NCBI RefSeq assembly: GCF_000306785.1
Contig: NC_017955.1
Location: forward strand, 3,472,001 to 3,536,000
Direction of reading: 5' to 3'
DNA: 64,000 bases
DNA from: Modestobacter italicus
GTDB taxonomy: Bacteria; Actinomycetota; Actinomycetes; Mycobacteriales; Geodermatophilaceae
Position numbers and translations under genes: made by a program. Below the pieces are notes generated by a model. The model saw only the letters and a program-made list of their open reading frames with translations. It did not search any database and was not told the origin of the DNA. Below are positions 42,603-50,525 of the stretch, piece after piece (within the stretch, counting starts at the first letter, position 1; the number at the start of each line of letters is the position of its first letter).

Positions 42603-43897
42603 CCGCCGTGGTCCTTCACCCAGTCGCCGGCGAAGGCGACCCGCTGGGCCGCGGTGGGGTGCGAGCCGAACACCCACTGCCAGACCGCGGGCGGGTCGGG
42701 GTCGTTCAGGTTGGCCACGCCGAGCGCCTCCTGCACCGCGACGAAGGACGCCGGGTCGTCGGTGAGGTCGAGGGCGTGCAGGTCGGCCCGCGCCTCGATG
42801 TGCCGGGACACCAGGTTCTGCACCGGCGTGGACACCAGGGTGCCCACCGCCAGCAGCAGGAGGAGGAGACCCACCACCTGCCCGTCGCCCGGTCCGGTGG
42901 CGCCTGCTCGCCGCAGCAGCGGCGGGGCGCCGAGCAGCCAGCCCAGCAGCGCGACGCCCGCGCCGGCACCCAGCGCGCCGATCAGCGTGCCGGTGAGGAC
43001 GTCGTCGGTGGCCACGTGGCCCAGCTCGTGGGCGGCGATCGACTCGATCTCGGCGTCGGAGAGCTGGTCGAGGACCGTGTCGTAGACGACGATCCGCCGG
43101 GTGGAGCCGAACCCGGAGACGTAGGCGTTGAGCGCCGTGGTCCGCCGGCTCGCATCGGCGACCAGCACGTCCTGCACCGGGGTGCCGCTGCGGTCGGCGA
43201 GGGCGAGCAGCTCGGTGCGCAGCGGCGAGGCCGGCATCGGGTCGAAGCGGTTGAACGCCGGCTCGATGAGCAGCGGGTAGAGGAACGAGCCGACCACGAC
43301 CAGCGCGGCGGCGGCCCCGCCGGCCCAGGCCCACCAGGTCCGGGGCGCACGGCGGGCCAGCGCGACCAGCGCCAGCAGGCCCAGCGCGGTCAGGCCGGCG
43401 TCGATGCCGGTGGAGGTGGCGACGTCCCGGGCCCACAGCCCCCACCCGCGGGTGGACAGTCCGTAGCGGTGCCGGACCACCTCCGCATAGGCGGCCAGCG
43501 GCAGGGTGACCAGCCGGCCCACGGCCAGGATGGCGACGGTGCCCAGCAGCACCTGCCACACCCAGCCGCCACCCAGCGGCCGGGCGACCGCGCGGGCGGT
43601 GGCCGCCCCGGCGCGGGTCAGGCCGAAGACGGCGGAGACAGCCAGGCCCAGCAGCAGGGAGGCCAGCGACGCGGGGCGCAGCGCGCCGGCGAAGTCCTCG
43701 GCGCGGGCGATCTGGGCCGGGGTGAACGCCGCCGACGGGTCGACGGGCGTGCGGCCACCCGCGGGGGTGGGCAGCAGGTCCCACGGGGTGACCACGGCGA
43801 TGACCACCGCGAGCGCCAGGCCGAGCAGGACGGCCACCGCGAGCGCCGCCCGGCGCGTGCCGGGGGCGGCGGGGGCTGACACCTGCGCGGTGCTCAC
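42599..43897 (-). CDS. M48-family membrane zinc metallopeptidase (Ste24-like)
   Basis: 432-residue intramembrane-type protease. The catalytic AAHELGHVATDD (HExxH) lies near residue 290, a downstream Glu sits in HIEARADLHAL, and at least five hydrophobic segments flank it. NRFDPMPASPLR and GFGSTRRIVVYDT are typical CAAX-protease-1-like stretches. The substrate is unknown. It is coupled to pimB by a GTGA overlap. The 82-bp gap upstream contains an imperfect palindrome (TTAGGCAGGCTGCCTGA) of unknown role. Confidence 0.85.
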   Translation of the reverse strand: MSTAQVSAPAAPGTRRAALAVAVLLGLALAVVIAVVTPWDLLPTPAGGRTPVDPSAAFTPAQIARAEDFAGALRPASLASLLLGLAVSAVFGLTRAGAATARAVARPLGGGWVWQVLLGTVAILAVGRLVTLPLAAYAEVVRHRYGLSTRGWGLWARDVATSTGIDAGLTALGLLALVALARRAPRTWWAWAGGAAAALVVVGSFLYPLLIEPAFNRFDPMPASPLRTELLALADRSGTPVQDVLVADASRRTTALNAYVSGFGSTRRIVVYDTVLDQLSDAEIESIAAHELGHVATDDVLTGTLIGALGAGAGVALLGWLLGAPPLLRRAGATGPGDGQVVGLLLLLLAVGTLVSTPVQNLVSRHIEARADLHALDLTDDPASFVAVQEALGVANLNDPDPPAVWQWVFGSHPTAAQRVAFAGDWVKDHGG

Positions 43898-43979
43898 GCG
43901 GGCCGGTCCGAGGGGGTCTGCGCGGGCACGACGGCGAGCTTAGGCAGGCTGCCTGAGCCGCTCGGGAAGACCGCCCGGC

Positions 43980-45071
43980 TCAGCCGACGAGACGGCGGGC
44001 GCCCACGTAGCCCTTCATGTCCACGGTGGAGACGATCACCGGCTGGCCGGAGGTGGAGGCGTGCACCATCTGGCCGTTGCCGATGTACATGCCCACGTGG
44101 CTAACCGGGCTGTAGAAGAAGGCCAGGTCACCGGGCTGGAGGTCGGCCCGGGACACCGCGGTGCCCATCGTCGACTGGCGGGCGCTGGAGTGCGGCAGGG
44201 TGACCCCGGCCGCCGCGTAGGCGTACTGGGTCAGGCCGGAGCAGTCGAAGGCGTCGGGGCCGGACGCGGCCCAGACGTAGGGGTCACCCAGCTGGGCCAT
44301 CGCGGTGTCGACGGCGACCTGGGCCGCGTCGCTGGAGGCGACCACCTCGGCCGGCGGCTCCAGCACCGGGCCGGCGGACTCGGCGACGACCGCCCGCTGC
44401 TGCACCACGCTGAGCGCGTCGTACTGCGCCTGGTAGTCGGCGGCCGCGGAGGTCAGGTCGGCCTTCTTGGCGGTGACGTCCTCGAGGGTCTGCTCCGCCG
44501 CGGCGGTGGCCGCGTCGGCGTCGGCCTTGGCCTGCTGCGCGGCCTGGGCGGCGGCGCCGACCTGGGCGAGCACGTCGTCGGTGTGGCCGGCGATCGCGTC
44601 CAGCGTGGTGACCTGGGAGAGGAACTCCTCCGCCGAGCCGCTGGTCATCAGCGCGTTGAAGCGGGACAGGTTCTCGCCGGTGAAGGCGCTGCGGGCGACC
44701 TGGCGCATCTGGGCGTCCAGCGCGGCCAGCTGGGCCCGGGCGTCGGTGACCGCCTGCGCTGCGGCGTCGGCGGCGGCCTGCTGCTCGCGCAGGGTGTCCT
44801 GCGCCTCGTTGATCTGCTCGGTGACGGCCTCGAGGTCACGGTTGGCGTCGGCGAGGAGCGCGGTGGCCTCGTCCGCCGTGGCGGCGTGGGTGACCGCCGG
44901 CGCGGCCGACGCGCTGCCCGGCAGCGCGGTCAGCGTCCCGCCCACGGCGAGCGCCAGCAGCAGCCCGGTACTGACCCGTCCGAGGCCCCGGGCACGACCG
45001 GTGCGGGCCGGAGCGGCAGCGGACCCGGACGGGCGCAGGGCGGACAGGGCACCGGACTGAGGACGCGCCAC
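43980..45071 (-). CDS. secreted NlpC/P60 peptidoglycan endopeptidase with coiled coil
   Basis: 363-residue exported hydrolase. A signal peptide (VSTGLLLALAVGGTLTALPGSASA) ends near residue 56. A long Ala/Gln-rich coiled coil spans about 65-215. The NlpC/P60 domain follows with the catalytic Cys in FDCSGLTQYAY near 276 and His in SPVSHVGMYIG near 325. It should cut stem peptides during wall remodelling, like Rv2190c. Its long leader holds a ydaO-type c-di-AMP riboswitch, so wall hydrolysis is tied to c-di-AMP. Confidence 0.9.
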   Translation of the reverse strand: MARPQSGALSALRPSGSAAAPARTGRARGLGRVSTGLLLALAVGGTLTALPGSASAAPAVTHAATADEATALLADANRDLEAVTEQINEAQDTLREQQAAADAAAQAVTDARAQLAALDAQMRQVARSAFTGENLSRFNALMTSGSAEEFLSQVTTLDAIAGHTDDVLAQVGAAAQAAQQAKADADAATAAAEQTLEDVTAKKADLTSAAADYQAQYDALSVVQQRAVVAESAGPVLEPPAEVVASSDAAQVAVDTAMAQLGDPYVWAASGPDAFDCSGLTQYAYAAAGVTLPHSSARQSTMGTAVSRADLQPGDLAFFYSPVSHVGMYIGNGQMVHASTSGQPVIVSTVDMKGYVGARRLVG

Positions 45072-45099
45072 GGGCGGCGGACTCCGTTTCTTCCACTCG

Positions 45100-45285
45100 A
45101 CCGCCTACCGAGTCAGCTGACGGGTTCGGGCGAAGGAACGCCCTGTCTCGGCGCGCCGTCGTCGGCGCGTGTGCCCCGTTCCCGGCGCACGTGAGAACTC
45201 ACCCCAGGACTGCGGTGGGTCCCCGGTCCACCTCGCCGCAGAGCGGTCCGGTGGTTCGGCGGTGTCCGAGCGGGGTCACCCTCAG
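45100..45285 (-). ncRNA. ydaO/yuaA-type c-di-AMP riboswitch
   Basis: On the minus strand the leader of the NlpC/P60 gene shows the conserved ydaO blocks in order: CCGGGGACCCAC (45215-45226), GGGGTGAGTT (45196-45205), CCCGAACCCGTCAGCT (45115-45130) and CGGTAGGCGG (45101-45110). The element is known upstream of cell-wall hydrolase genes such as Streptomyces rpfA, where ligand binding lowers expression. The outer boundary is approximate. A TTGACA at about 45350 may belong to the promoter. Confidence 0.85.
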
Positions 45286-45372
45286 TGGCGACTACGTCCC
45301 TCTCCGACACGACGAACCTAAGGCCGTGACCGGATCGAGATGAAGCCCTGTCAAACCCCGGAGTGGGGGCCA

Positions 45373-45408
45373 GAGCTGACAAATCGCACGCGTGGGATTT
45401 GTCAGCTC
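45373..45408. terminator. hairpin with a perfect 13-bp stem
   Basis: GAGCTGACAAATC (45373-45385) pairs with GATTTGTCAGCTC (45396-45408) around a 10-nt loop. It includes the stop codon of the 132-residue gene and separates it from the riboswitch leader of the next minus-strand gene. It is unusually AT-containing for this genome and lacks a U-tract. Confidence 0.7.
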
Positions 45409-45800
45409 ACGTGCCGGTCGCCCGGCGACGACGCATCCTGATGACGCAACGGCGGAACCAGGCCGAAGTCTGCCAAAGCCTGGACCGCTCGGCGCTCCAC
45501 CTCGTCGAGGTCGACGACGCTCCACGGGTCCGGGGCCGCGGTGTCAATGCGACCGACGTCACGTCCGGCCGTCGCACGACCGGGCGCGTCACCGGTAGTG
45601 GCGCCGGCGGCACGGTGCGCCACGTCCGTGGTGGCCGGGCGGCGCTCGGCGGGGTCGGGGCCCAGGGCGGGCCGGCGGGTCAGCGGCACGACGGTGGGGT
45701 CGCTCCCCCGCCAGCCGGGTGGTGCCCCCAGCAGGACCGTCACGACGCAGTCGTCGCAGCCCTCGCCCCGGACGGTGCAGGTGTCGCAGTCGATGAGCAC
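45402..45800 (-). CDS. conserved small Cys-rich actinobacterial protein
   Basis: 132-residue protein of unknown function. The N-terminus LIDCDTCTVRGEGCDDCVVTVLLG has four Cys and could bind metal. The C-terminus VDLDEVERRAVQALADFGLVPPLRH is the other conserved block, and the middle is low-complexity Arg/Thr/Ala. Small proteins with these two blocks recur beside NlpC/P60 genes in actinobacteria. GTG 45800 has GGAGAG about seven bases upstream. It is separated from the NlpC/P60 gene by a terminator hairpin and riboswitch. Confidence 0.75.
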   Translation of the reverse strand: MLIDCDTCTVRGEGCDDCVVTVLLGAPPGWRGSDPTVVPLTRRPALGPDPAERRPATTDVAHRAAGATTGDAPGRATAGRDVGRIDTAAPDPWSVVDLDEVERRAVQALADFGLVPPLRHQDASSPGDRHVS

Positions 45801-45965
45801 GGCGGCTCTCCTTCTCTGTGTCCACGTCCGACACCGCGGACGTTAGGAGCACCCCCCGACAGTTCCGGCCGACCGACCTGCGGCGGCGTCCCGGGCGGCG
45901 ACGCCCGCCACGCCGGGGCGGCCGCGGTCCGGCGTGGCCTCCCCGGGACTGTCGGACCCCCGACC

Positions 45966-45971
45966 TAGCGT
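45966..45971 (+). promoter_or_regulatory. -10 element TAGCGT of the DEDD/UvrC-like gene
   Basis: TAGCGT is followed by seven bases and GTG 45979, consistent with a leaderless mRNA. Nothing else is visible in 45801-45965. Confidence 0.5.
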
Positions 45972-45978
45972 CCGCTGC

Positions 45979-47928
45979 GTGTCGTCCCACCCCGTTCCAC
46001 CGCCGTTCCCGTCGGTCGCCGGCGAGGGGGTCCCGCCGGCCTGGCGGCAGGTGGCGCTCCCCACGGCCCCTCCGGAACGGCCGCGCTACCTGCAGGCGAC
46101 GATCGACGACATCGGGACACCGCTGGCCGAGGTCACCTTCGTCGTGGTCGACCTGGAGACCACCGGCGGTTCACCCAAGGACAGCGCCATCACCGAGATC
46201 GGCGCGGTGAAGGTCCGCGGCGGGCAGGTGCTCGGCGAGTTCCAGACCCTGGTCGACCCGGGCCGGGAGATCCCGCCCTACATCAGCGTGCTGACCGGCA
46301 TCACCTCGATGATGGTGGCCGCCGCCCCCCGCATCGACTCGGTCCTGCCGGCCTTCCTTGAGTTCGCCCGGGGCACCGTGCTGGTCGCCCACAACGCCCC
46401 CTTCGACCTCGGCTTCCTGCGCGCCGCGTGCGAGGAGACGGGCACGCCGTGGCCTCCGTTCGCCTCGGTCGACACCGCCGTGCTGGCCCGCCGGCTGCTC
46501 ACCCGCGACGAGGTGCCCAACTGCAAGCTCGGCACCCTGGCCCCGTTCTTCTCCGCCGAGACCCAGCCCTGCCACCGCGCCCTGGACGACGCCCGGGCCA
46601 CCGTCGACGTGCTGCACGGCCTCTTCGAGCGGCTCGGCCCGCTGGGCGTCAGCTCGCTGGAGGAGCTGACCGGGCTCACCCGCCAGGTCGACCCGCAGCG
46701 GCGGCGCAAGCGGCACCTGGCCGAGCACGTGCCCTCCGGACCTGGCGTCTACCTCTTCCGCGGGCCGCGCGACCAACCGCTCTACGTCGGCACCTCCAAC
46801 GACCTGCGCACCCGGGTCCGCAGCTACTTCTCCGCCGGGGAGCAGCGCAGCCGGATGACCGAGATGATCGCGCTGGCCGAGCGGATCGAGGCGCTGCCCT
46901 GCGCGCACGACCTGGAGGCCGCCGTCCGCGAGCTGCGGCTCATCGCCGAGCACAAGCCCCGCTACAACCGCCGGTCGCGGTTCCCGGAGCGCGCGCTGTG
47001 GGTCCGGCTGACCGACGAGGTCTTCCCCCGGCTGTCGGTCGTCCGCCGGGTCCGGCCCGGGGCCGGGGTGTTCCTCGGCCCGTTCCCCGACCGGCGGGCC
47101 GCCGACGCCGCGGTCGCCGCCGTCCACGAGTCCCTGCCGCTGCGGCAGTGCACCTCGCGGCTGTCGCTGACCGTGCTGGGCACCGCCTGCGCGCTGGCGG
47201 GGATGGGCCGCTGCGGGGCACCGTGCACCGGGGCGCAGAGCCGGGAGGACTACGCCTCGATCGCCGCGGTCTTCGCCGCGGCCGTCGACTCCGACCCCCG
47301 CGACCTGGTCGCGCCCCTGCTGGACCGGGTCGAGCGGCTGGCCGCCGAGGGCCGGTACGAGGACGCCGCGGTGCTCCGCGACCGGGTCGCCGTCCTGGTG
47401 CGGGCGGTGCGCCGGCGGCAGCGGCTGGAGTCGCTGGCGACCGTCCCCGAGTTCGTGATCGCCCGGCCCGACGGTGCCGGCGGCTGGCAGCTGTCCGTGG
47501 TGCGCCGGGGCCGGCTGGTCGCCGCCGGGGTCGCCGAGCGCGGTCGCTCGGTCCGCGGGTACCTGGCCGACCTGCGGGCCACCGCCGAGACGCCGGTCGG
47601 CCCGGACGACGAGCTGGCCGCCTCGGTCGACGAGACCGAGCTGGTGCTGCGGTGGATGGAGAAGCCGGGCACCCGGCTGGTCGACGTCACCGGCACCCTG
47701 GCCAGCCGCACCCCGGGCACCGGGCCCTACAACGGCTTCCTGACCCGGGTCGAGGCCGGCCGGGCCGAACGCGACCCCTTCGCCGACAACCGGTCGCTGG
47801 GCACCCGGGCCCAGCCGGACCGGGTCGCTCCTGGGCAGCCGGCCCCGCGGCCCGCGCGGGGGCGCGGGACCGGGCGGGCTGCGGCGCGCCGCGGCCGGGT
47901 GGGGCCCGGGCTAGCATCCCCGGCGTGA
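45979..47928 (+). CDS. DnaQ-like DEDD exonuclease fused to a UvrC-like GIY-YIG module
   Basis: 649-residue fusion like Rv2191. Residues 50-215 form a DEDDh 3'-5' exonuclease: VVDLETTGG, HNAPFDLGFL and HRALDDARAT. Residues 245-340 form a GIY-YIG nuclease domain: GPGVYLFRG, PLYVGTSNDLRTRV and AVRELRLIAEHKPRYN. A UvrC-like middle part follows, with a UVR-type helix (EGRYEDAAVLRDRV) near 455. The C-terminal UvrC RNase H endonuclease half and the HhH motif are absent. It probably processes damaged DNA ends; the exact role is unproven. Confidence 0.88.
   Translation: MSSHPVPPPFPSVAGEGVPPAWRQVALPTAPPERPRYLQATIDDIGTPLAEVTFVVVDLETTGGSPKDSAITEIGAVKVRGGQVLGEFQTLVDPGREIPPYISVLTGITSMMVAAAPRIDSVLPAFLEFARGTVLVAHNAPFDLGFLRAACEETGTPWPPFASVDTAVLARRLLTRDEVPNCKLGTLAPFFSAETQPCHRALDDARATVDVLHGLFERLGPLGVSSLEELTGLTRQVDPQRRRKRHLAEHVPSGPGVYLFRGPRDQPLYVGTSNDLRTRVRSYFSAGEQRSRMTEMIALAERIEALPCAHDLEAAVRELRLIAEHKPRYNRRSRFPERALWVRLTDEVFPRLSVVRRVRPGAGVFLGPFPDRRAADAAVAAVHESLPLRQCTSRLSLTVLGTACALAGMGRCGAPCTGAQSREDYASIAAVFAAAVDSDPRDLVAPLLDRVERLAAEGRYEDAAVLRDRVAVLVRAVRRRQRLESLATVPEFVIARPDGAGGWQLSVVRRGRLVAAGVAERGRSVRGYLADLRATAETPVGPDDELAASVDETELVLRWMEKPGTRLVDVTGTLASRTPGTGPYNGFLTRVEAGRAERDPFADNRSLGTRAQPDRVAPGQPAPRPARGRGTGRAAARRGRVGPGLASPA
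47912..47917 (+). promoter_or_regulatory. -10 element TAGCAT of the Lrp-like gene
   Basis: TAGCAT lies seven bases before GTG 47925, inside the last codons of the upstream gene. The Lrp-like gene can therefore be made from its own leaderless transcript as well as by coupling. Confidence 0.5.
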
Positions 47929-48212
47929 TCACCGCCATCGTGATGATCGATGCCGCCACCGACTCGATCGGCGAGGTGGCCGAGGCCGTCGCGGCCCTGT
48001 CCGGGGTGAGCGAGGTCTACTCGGTCGCCGGCGACGTCGACCTGGTCGCCCTCGTCCGGGTGCACGAGTTCGACGACATCGCCACCGTCGTCGCCGGGCA
48101 GATCAACAAGGTGCCCGGTGTCCTGGACACCGCCACCCACGTCGCGTTCCGGGCGTACTCCCGGCACGACCTGGAGGCGGCCTTCTCGATCGGCTTCGAG
48201 TCCACCGAATAA
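47925..48212 (+). CDS. Lrp/AsnC ligand-binding (RAM) domain protein without an HTH
   Basis: 95-residue stand-alone RAM domain: ITAIVMIDAATDSIGEVAEAVAAL at the start, and EVYSVAGDVDLVALVRV, the ligand-pocket region. The N-terminal DNA-binding domain of full Lrp proteins is missing, so it cannot bind DNA alone in the usual way. It may sense an amino acid or modulate partner Lrp proteins. It overlaps the stop of the DEDD/UvrC-like gene (GTGA) and lies next to the convergent trpD. Confidence 0.85.
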   Translation: MITAIVMIDAATDSIGEVAEAVAALSGVSEVYSVAGDVDLVALVRVHEFDDIATVVAGQINKVPGVLDTATHVAFRAYSRHDLEAAFSIGFESTE

Positions 48213-48268
48213 GGACCCCGCTGCCCCCACCCCTCGCACGCTCGGGGCGGGCCCCTCCAGCGGGGCCG
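48213..48268. terminator. complex hairpin between the Lrp-like gene and trpD
   Basis: An outer stem, GGACCCCGCTG with CAGCGGGGCC (one bulge), encloses an inner stem, CCCACCCC with GGGGCGGG. The structure fills the gap between the convergent stop codons. Confidence 0.65.
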
Positions 48269-49327
48269 TCAGGTTCCGGGGTCCGCCTTGGCTGCGCGGC
48301 TGACGCGCACCCACTCCTCGAGCTTGGCTGCGGCCCGGCCGTCGTCGACCGCCGCGGCGGCCCGCTCCAGCCCGGCGGCCAGGGCGTCGTGCAGCCGGGC
48401 ACCCCGCGGGTCGAACGCGGCCAGCGCGGCCGCGGCGTTGAGCAGGACCGCGTCGCGCACCGGTCCGCGGTCCCCGGCCACCAGCCGGCGCACGACCTCG
48501 GCGTTGACCTCCGGACCGCCGCCGCGCAGCGCTCCCGGCGCGGAGACCGGCAGCCCCAGCGCCGTCGGGTCCAGCCGCTCGGCGACCACCTCGCCGTCGC
48601 GGACGACCCACACCGCCGACGTCGTGGTGGTGGTCAGCTCGTCGAGGCCGTCGTCGCCGCGGAAGACCAGGGCCCGGGTGCCCCGCCGCGCCAGCACCTC
48701 GGCGAGCACCGGTGCCATCCGGGCGTCGGCGCAGCCGATCGCCGCCGCCACCGGGCGAGCCGGGTTGGTCAGCGGCCCCAGGAAGTTGAAGACCGTGCCG
48801 ATGCCGAGCTCCCGGCGGGGCACGGCGGCGTGCCGGAAGCCGGGGTGGAAGACCGGCGCGAAGAAGAAGCCGATGCCCGCCTCCCGCACGCACCGGGCCA
48901 CCGCGGGCGCCGGCAGGTCGATGACCACGCCGAGCGCCTCGAGCACGTCCGCGGTGCCCGACTTCGACGAGGCGGCGCGGTTGCCGTGCTTGGCCACCGG
49001 CGCACCGGCCGCGGCCGTGACGACCGCCGCCATCGTCGAGATGTTCACCGTCTGGGCGCCGTCGCCGCCGGTGCCCACGATGTCGACGCAGTCGACCGGC
49101 AGGCTCACCGGGGTCGCGAGGTCGACCATCGTGGCGGCCAGCCCGGCCACCTCCGCCGGCGACTCGCCCTTGGCGCGCAGCGCGACGAGGAAGCCGGCCA
49201 CCTGGGTGGGGCTGGCCTCACCCGTCATCACCTGGCGCATCGCCCAGCGGGTGTCGTCGGCCGTCAGGTCCTCGCCCCGGAGGAGCCGGGTGAGCAGGCC
49301 CGGCCAGGTCGGGCTGGCGGCGGCCAC
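48269..49327 (-). CDS. trpD: anthranilate phosphoribosyltransferase
   Basis: 352-residue enzyme joining anthranilate to PRPP in tryptophan synthesis. [17 protein letters not shown] carries the phosphoribosyl-binding GTGGD near residue 90, [21 protein letters not shown] is the second glycine/Ser block, and [11 protein letters not shown] is the third. The start could be GTG 49327 or the in-frame CTG 49336, which overlaps the stop of the upstream receiver-like gene. I use GTG. It lies alone among non-tryptophan genes, as in M. tuberculosis (Rv2192c, next to ctaE). Confidence 0.92.
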   Translation of the reverse strand: MAAASPTWPGLLTRLLRGEDLTADDTRWAMRQVMTGEASPTQVAGFLVALRAKGESPAEVAGLAATMVDLATPVSLPVDCVDIVGTGGDGAQTVNISTMAAVVTAAAGAPVAKHGNRAASSKSGTADVLEALGVVIDLPAPAVARCVREAGIGFFFAPVFHPGFRHAAVPRRELGIGTVFNFLGPLTNPARPVAAAIGCADARMAPVLAEVLARRGTRALVFRGDDGLDELTTTTTSAVWVVRDGEVVAERLDPTALGLPVSAPGALRGGGPEVNAEVVRRLVAGDRGPVRDAVLLNAAAALAAFDPRGARLHDALAAGLERAAAAVDDGRAAAKLEEWVRVSRAAKADPGT

Positions 49328-49332
49328 CCCGG

Positions 49333-49755
49333 TCAGCGGCGGACGGCGGGGCGCTGCGCGAGACGCTCGCGCAGCAGCCCCGCCACCACGTCGGCCGCGA
49401 CGAGCGGGTCGACGGGGTAGGCCAGCGTGCCGTCGGCCAGCGACCAGTGCGCCAGCCAGCGGTCGGCCTGGCGGGCGATCAGCACGACCAGCGCCGGGCA
49501 GTCGGCGATCTCGTACTTCAGCTGGCGGGCGATGCCCATGCCGCCGGTGGGCTGGGCCTCGCCGTCGAGCAGGCACAGGTCGATCCCGCCGCGGTCGACG
49601 GCGGCGACGACCTCGTCACCGGTGGCACACTCCACGTACGTGAGAGGTCCCACGTCCGGCGCCGGCGAGCGGCCCAGAGCGGTGCGGACGGCGGCGCGGA
49701 CCTCGGCCCGCTGGCTGAAGACCAGCACGGTGGCCGGTGCGGCGTCGGGGCTCAC
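49333..49755 (-). CDS. response-regulator receiver-like protein
   Basis: 140-residue protein resembling a CheY-type receiver. [18 protein letters not shown] would be beta1-alpha1, and [24 protein letters not shown] holds the probable phosphoacceptor Asp. No output domain is attached. The N-terminal acidic pair typical of receivers is absent (FSQRAE), so phosphorylation may be atypical. GTG 49755 follows a TAGGCT -10 box by seven bases. It is upstream of trpD and divergent from ctaE. Confidence 0.65.
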   Translation of the reverse strand: MSPDAAPATVLVFSQRAEVRAAVRTALGRSPAPDVGPLTYVECATGDEVVAAVDRGGIDLCLLDGEAQPTGGMGIARQLKYEIADCPALVVLIARQADRWLAHWSLADGTLAYPVDPLVAADVVAGLLRERLAQRPAVRR

Positions 49756-49762
49756 CCGGGGG

Positions 49763-49768
49763 AGCCTA
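49763..49768 (-). promoter_or_regulatory. -10 element TAGGCT of the receiver-like gene
   Basis: On the minus strand TAGGCT is followed by seven bases and GTG 49755, without a ribosome binding site. Confidence 0.55.
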
Positions 49769-49890
49769 GTGGCAGCCGCCGGTCGCACGAGGGCCCCGGC
49801 TCGCCGCGCCGCACAGCACCCGGTGCCAGCCCCGCTCCGGGGACGCGCCGTCCACGGCCACCCCGCGTCGTGGGCAACCTGTTCCGATGC

Positions 49891-49896
49891 CATGAT
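49891..49896 (+). promoter_or_regulatory. -10 element CATGAT of the ctaE-qcrCAB operon
   Basis: CATGAT lies six bases before GTG 49903 and no Shine-Dalgarno sequence intervenes, suggesting a leaderless respiratory operon. Confidence 0.45.
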
Positions 49897-49902
49897 GAGC
49901 CC

Positions 49903-50517
49903 GTGACAACGGCCCCCGTGGCGAGCAGCACCTTCGACACCTCGCGGGTGCACTCCCTGACTCGACCGAACATGGTCAGCGTCGGCACGATCGTCTGGCT
50001 CGCCAGCGAGCTGATGTTCTTCGCCGGACTGTTCGCCATGTACTTCACCTCGCGCGCGCGGGCCACCGGTGGTTGGCCGCCGGAGCCCACCGAGCTCGAC
50101 GTCCCGTACGCCCTGGTCTTCACGCTGATCCTGGTGCTGTCCTCGGTCACCTGCCAGTACGGCGTCTTCGCCGCGGAGATCGGCAACGTCTACGGGCTGC
50201 GGCGCTGGTTCACCATCACCTTCGTGATGGGCCTGATCTTCGTGATCGGGCAGGCGAACGAGTACCGCAACCTGATCGTGAACCACGACACGACGATCGC
50301 GTCGTCGACGTACGGCTCGGTCTTCTACCTGACCACCGGCTTCCACGCGCTGCACGTCATCGGTGGCCTCGTCGCCTTCGTCTTCGTGCTCATCCGGTCC
50401 ACCATGGGCCGTTTCACGCCTGCCCAGGCGACCTCGGCGATCGTGGTGTCCTACTACTGGCACTTCGTCGACGTCGTGTGGGTCGGTCTCTTCATCACGA
50501 TCTACCTGATCAAGTAG
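49903..50517 (+). CDS. ctaE: cytochrome c oxidase subunit III
   Basis: 204-residue membrane subunit of the aa3 oxidase with five transmembrane helices. [22 protein letters not shown] is helix I, GQANEY is a typical loop, [11 protein letters not shown] is the conserved helix, and [14 protein letters not shown] the last. It heads the ctaE-qcrC-qcrA-qcrB operon, which in actinobacteria builds a bcc-aa3 supercomplex. The catalytic subunit ctaD is not in the window, as in M. tuberculosis. Confidence 0.95.
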   Translation: MTTAPVASSTFDTSRVHSLTRPNMVSVGTIVWLASELMFFAGLFAMYFTSRARATGGWPPEPTELDVPYALVFTLILVLSSVTCQYGVFAAEIGNVYGLRRWFTITFVMGLIFVIGQANEYRNLIVNHDTTIASSTYGSVFYLTTGFHALHVIGGLVAFVFVLIRSTMGRFTPAQATSAIVVSYYWHFVDVVWVGLFITIYLIK

Positions 50518-50525
50518 GGAACCGG

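Noticed and set aside
43934-43954. TTAGGCAGGCTGCCTGA, considered as a DtxR/IdeR iron box
   Set aside because: Only the first five bases fit the 19-bp consensus. The half-sites are two bases too close and nothing in the gene (M48 protease) suggests iron control.
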